A stretch of DNA of 64,000 nucleotides from Marinobacter sp. SS5-14b (lineage in GTDB: Bacteria > Pseudomonadota > Gammaproteobacteria > Pseudomonadales > Oleiphilaceae), in assembly GCF_030541005.1 (NCBI RefSeq), contig NZ_JASSVM010000002.1:496001-560000 (forward strand), in the 5' to 3' direction. The position numbers were made by a program, and so were the translations under genes. Under the pieces are notes generated by a model. The model was not told the DNA's origin and made no database searches. It saw only the letters and a program-made list of their open reading frames with translations. Positions 63,111-64,000 of the stretch are shown in pieces (the first letter of the stretch is position 1; each line of letters opens with the position of its first letter).

Positions 63111-64000
63111 ATGTCGCCCGGATTGCTCGCTTTGTTGGCCTTCGCCCCGATTTTTCTGGCTGGAATACTGTTACTTGGCTTGCGCTGGCCAGCCCGAAAC
63201 GCCATGCCAGTGGTGTTTCTGGTCACCGCACTGATCGGGTACAGCGCCTGGGATATGAGCCTGAACCGCATTCTCGCCTCATCGCTCCAGGGGCTGGTGA
63301 TCACCATTGGTGTACTGTGGATTATTTTCGGCGCCATTCTGCTACTCAACACCCTTAAACATTCCGGTGCCATTGCCACGATTCGCTCTGGTTTTACCAA
63401 CATCACACCGGATCGCCGTATTCAGGCCATCATCATCGTCTGGCTGTTCGGTAGTTTCATTGAAGGTGCTTCCGGTTTTGGTACGCCCGCAGCCATTGTG
63501 GCGCCGCTGTTGGTGGCGGTGGGCTTCCCGGCCATGGCTGCGGTGATGCTTGGCATGATGGTACAGAGCACGCCGGTGTCTTTCGGCGCGGTGGGTACGC
63601 CGATTATTGTGGGCGTGACCACGGGCCTGGATCAGAGCGCCATAAGCGCCCAGTTGAGTGCGGCCGGCTCCAGTTGGGAAAGCTATCTGCAACTGATTAC
63701 AACGGAAGTGGCGCTGACCCATGCCGTTGTTGGTGTGCTGATACCGCTCCTGATGGTCACCATGATGACCCGGTTCTTCGGGCGCAATAAAAGCTGGAAG
63801 GAAGGTCTGGAGGTTTTGCCCTTTGCCTTGTTTGCGGGTGTCGCCTTTGTGGTTCCTTACGCCGTCACGGGTATGCTGATGGGGCCGGAGTTTCCGTCGC
63901 TGCTGGGCGGTTTGATTGGCCTGGCGATTGTGACAACAGCGGCGAAAAAAGGCTTCCTGATTCCCCGCAAAACCTGGGATTTTGCTGATAAAAAAGAGTG
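63111..64000 (+). CDS. lctP: L-lactate permease, 3' end cut by window
   Basis: The first 296 codons of an LctP-family lactate importer (usual length about 550). At least seven hydrophobic segments are visible. The signature [26 protein letters not shown] near residue 120 and [17 protein letters not shown] near residue 155 are those of L-lactate permeases. ATG 63111 follows GGAG by six bases. The frame runs open to the window end. A lactate dehydrogenase operon (lldD/lldEFG) is likely to follow outside. Confidence 0.95.
   Translation, partial: MSPGLLALLAFAPIFLAGILLLGLRWPARNAMPVVFLVTALIGYSAWDMSLNRILASSLQGLVITIGVLWIIFGAILLLNTLKHSGAIATIRSGFTNITPDRRIQAIIIVWLFGSFIEGASGFGTPAAIVAPLLVAVGFPAMAAVMLGMMVQSTPVSFGAVGTPIIVGVTTGLDQSAISAQLSAAGSSWESYLQLITTEVALTHAVVGVLIPLLMVTMMTRFFGRNKSWKEGLEVLPFALFAGVAFVVPYAVTGMLMGPEFPSLLGGLIGLAIVTTAAKKGFLIPRKTWDFADKKE

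Overview
The window reads as chromosomal DNA of a marine, motile, moderately halophilic gammaproteobacterium of Marinobacter type. This is inferred from gene content and protein character: an Na+-type PomAB stator, an ectoine TRAP importer (TeaABCD), benzoate/catechol catabolism of Pseudomonas/Acinetobacter layout, and an LldR/LctP lactate locus. No rRNA, tRNA, CRISPR array, insertion sequence or prophage was recognised. Both window edges cut a gene (an RND pump on the left, lctP on the right).

Layout. 1-6.5 kb: RND efflux pump, ammonium transporter with apparent sigma-54/NtrC control, pomAB and a DUF1232 protein. 6.6-10.7 kb: a tightly packed minus-strand unit of DASH-type cryptochrome/photolyase, a small unknown protein, a RetSat/CrtI-like flavoprotein and the DTW-domain tRNA modifier TapT. 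10.8-13.4 kb: a soluble double-PAS chemoreceptor behind a FliA-type promoter, then glutathione-dependent formaldehyde dehydrogenase.

13.4-30.5 kb: a large benzoate-to-central-metabolism island. On the plus strand are catBCA, benABCD, benK and benE. On the minus strand are catIJ, catF, an AtoE-type carrier, pcaD and a maleylacetate reductase. Between them sit two regulators, an IclR protein and a CatR/BenM LysR protein. Benzoate is imported by BenK/BenE, dihydroxylated by BenABC, oxidised to catechol by BenD, ring-opened by CatA, converted by CatB, CatC and PcaD to 3-oxoadipate, activated by CatIJ and split by CatF to succinyl-CoA and acetyl-CoA. Operator-like repeats for both regulators can be read at the divergent promoters.

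30.5-41 kb: mixed housekeeping and signalling genes (DJ-1/PfpI protein, periplasmic binding protein, cytochrome b561 and cytochrome c', thioesterase, diguanylate cyclase, YchJ, RarD, DUF3565, LysR, CDF transporter, rhodanese, membrane chemoreceptor). 41-50 kb: an orphan TRAP binding protein and two consecutive polyamine-type ABC operons (potABCD, then a potFGHI-like set). 50-54 kb: a 7TM diguanylate cyclase convergent with an Na+/alanine symporter. 54-57.6 kb: teaABCD. 57.7-62 kb: a hydrolase, a glutathione peroxidase, a luciferase-family oxidoreductase, an MscS channel and a free-standing homologue of the OvoA methyltransferase domain. 62-64 kb: lldR and lctP, divergent, with two LldR-type operators.

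No clear undescribed multi-gene system was found. The items most worth following are the free-standing OvoA-C methyltransferase, the maleylacetate reductase and AtoE-type carrier inside a catechol operon that shows no maleylacetate source, the photolyase/RetSat/TapT unit, and several operator-like motifs.
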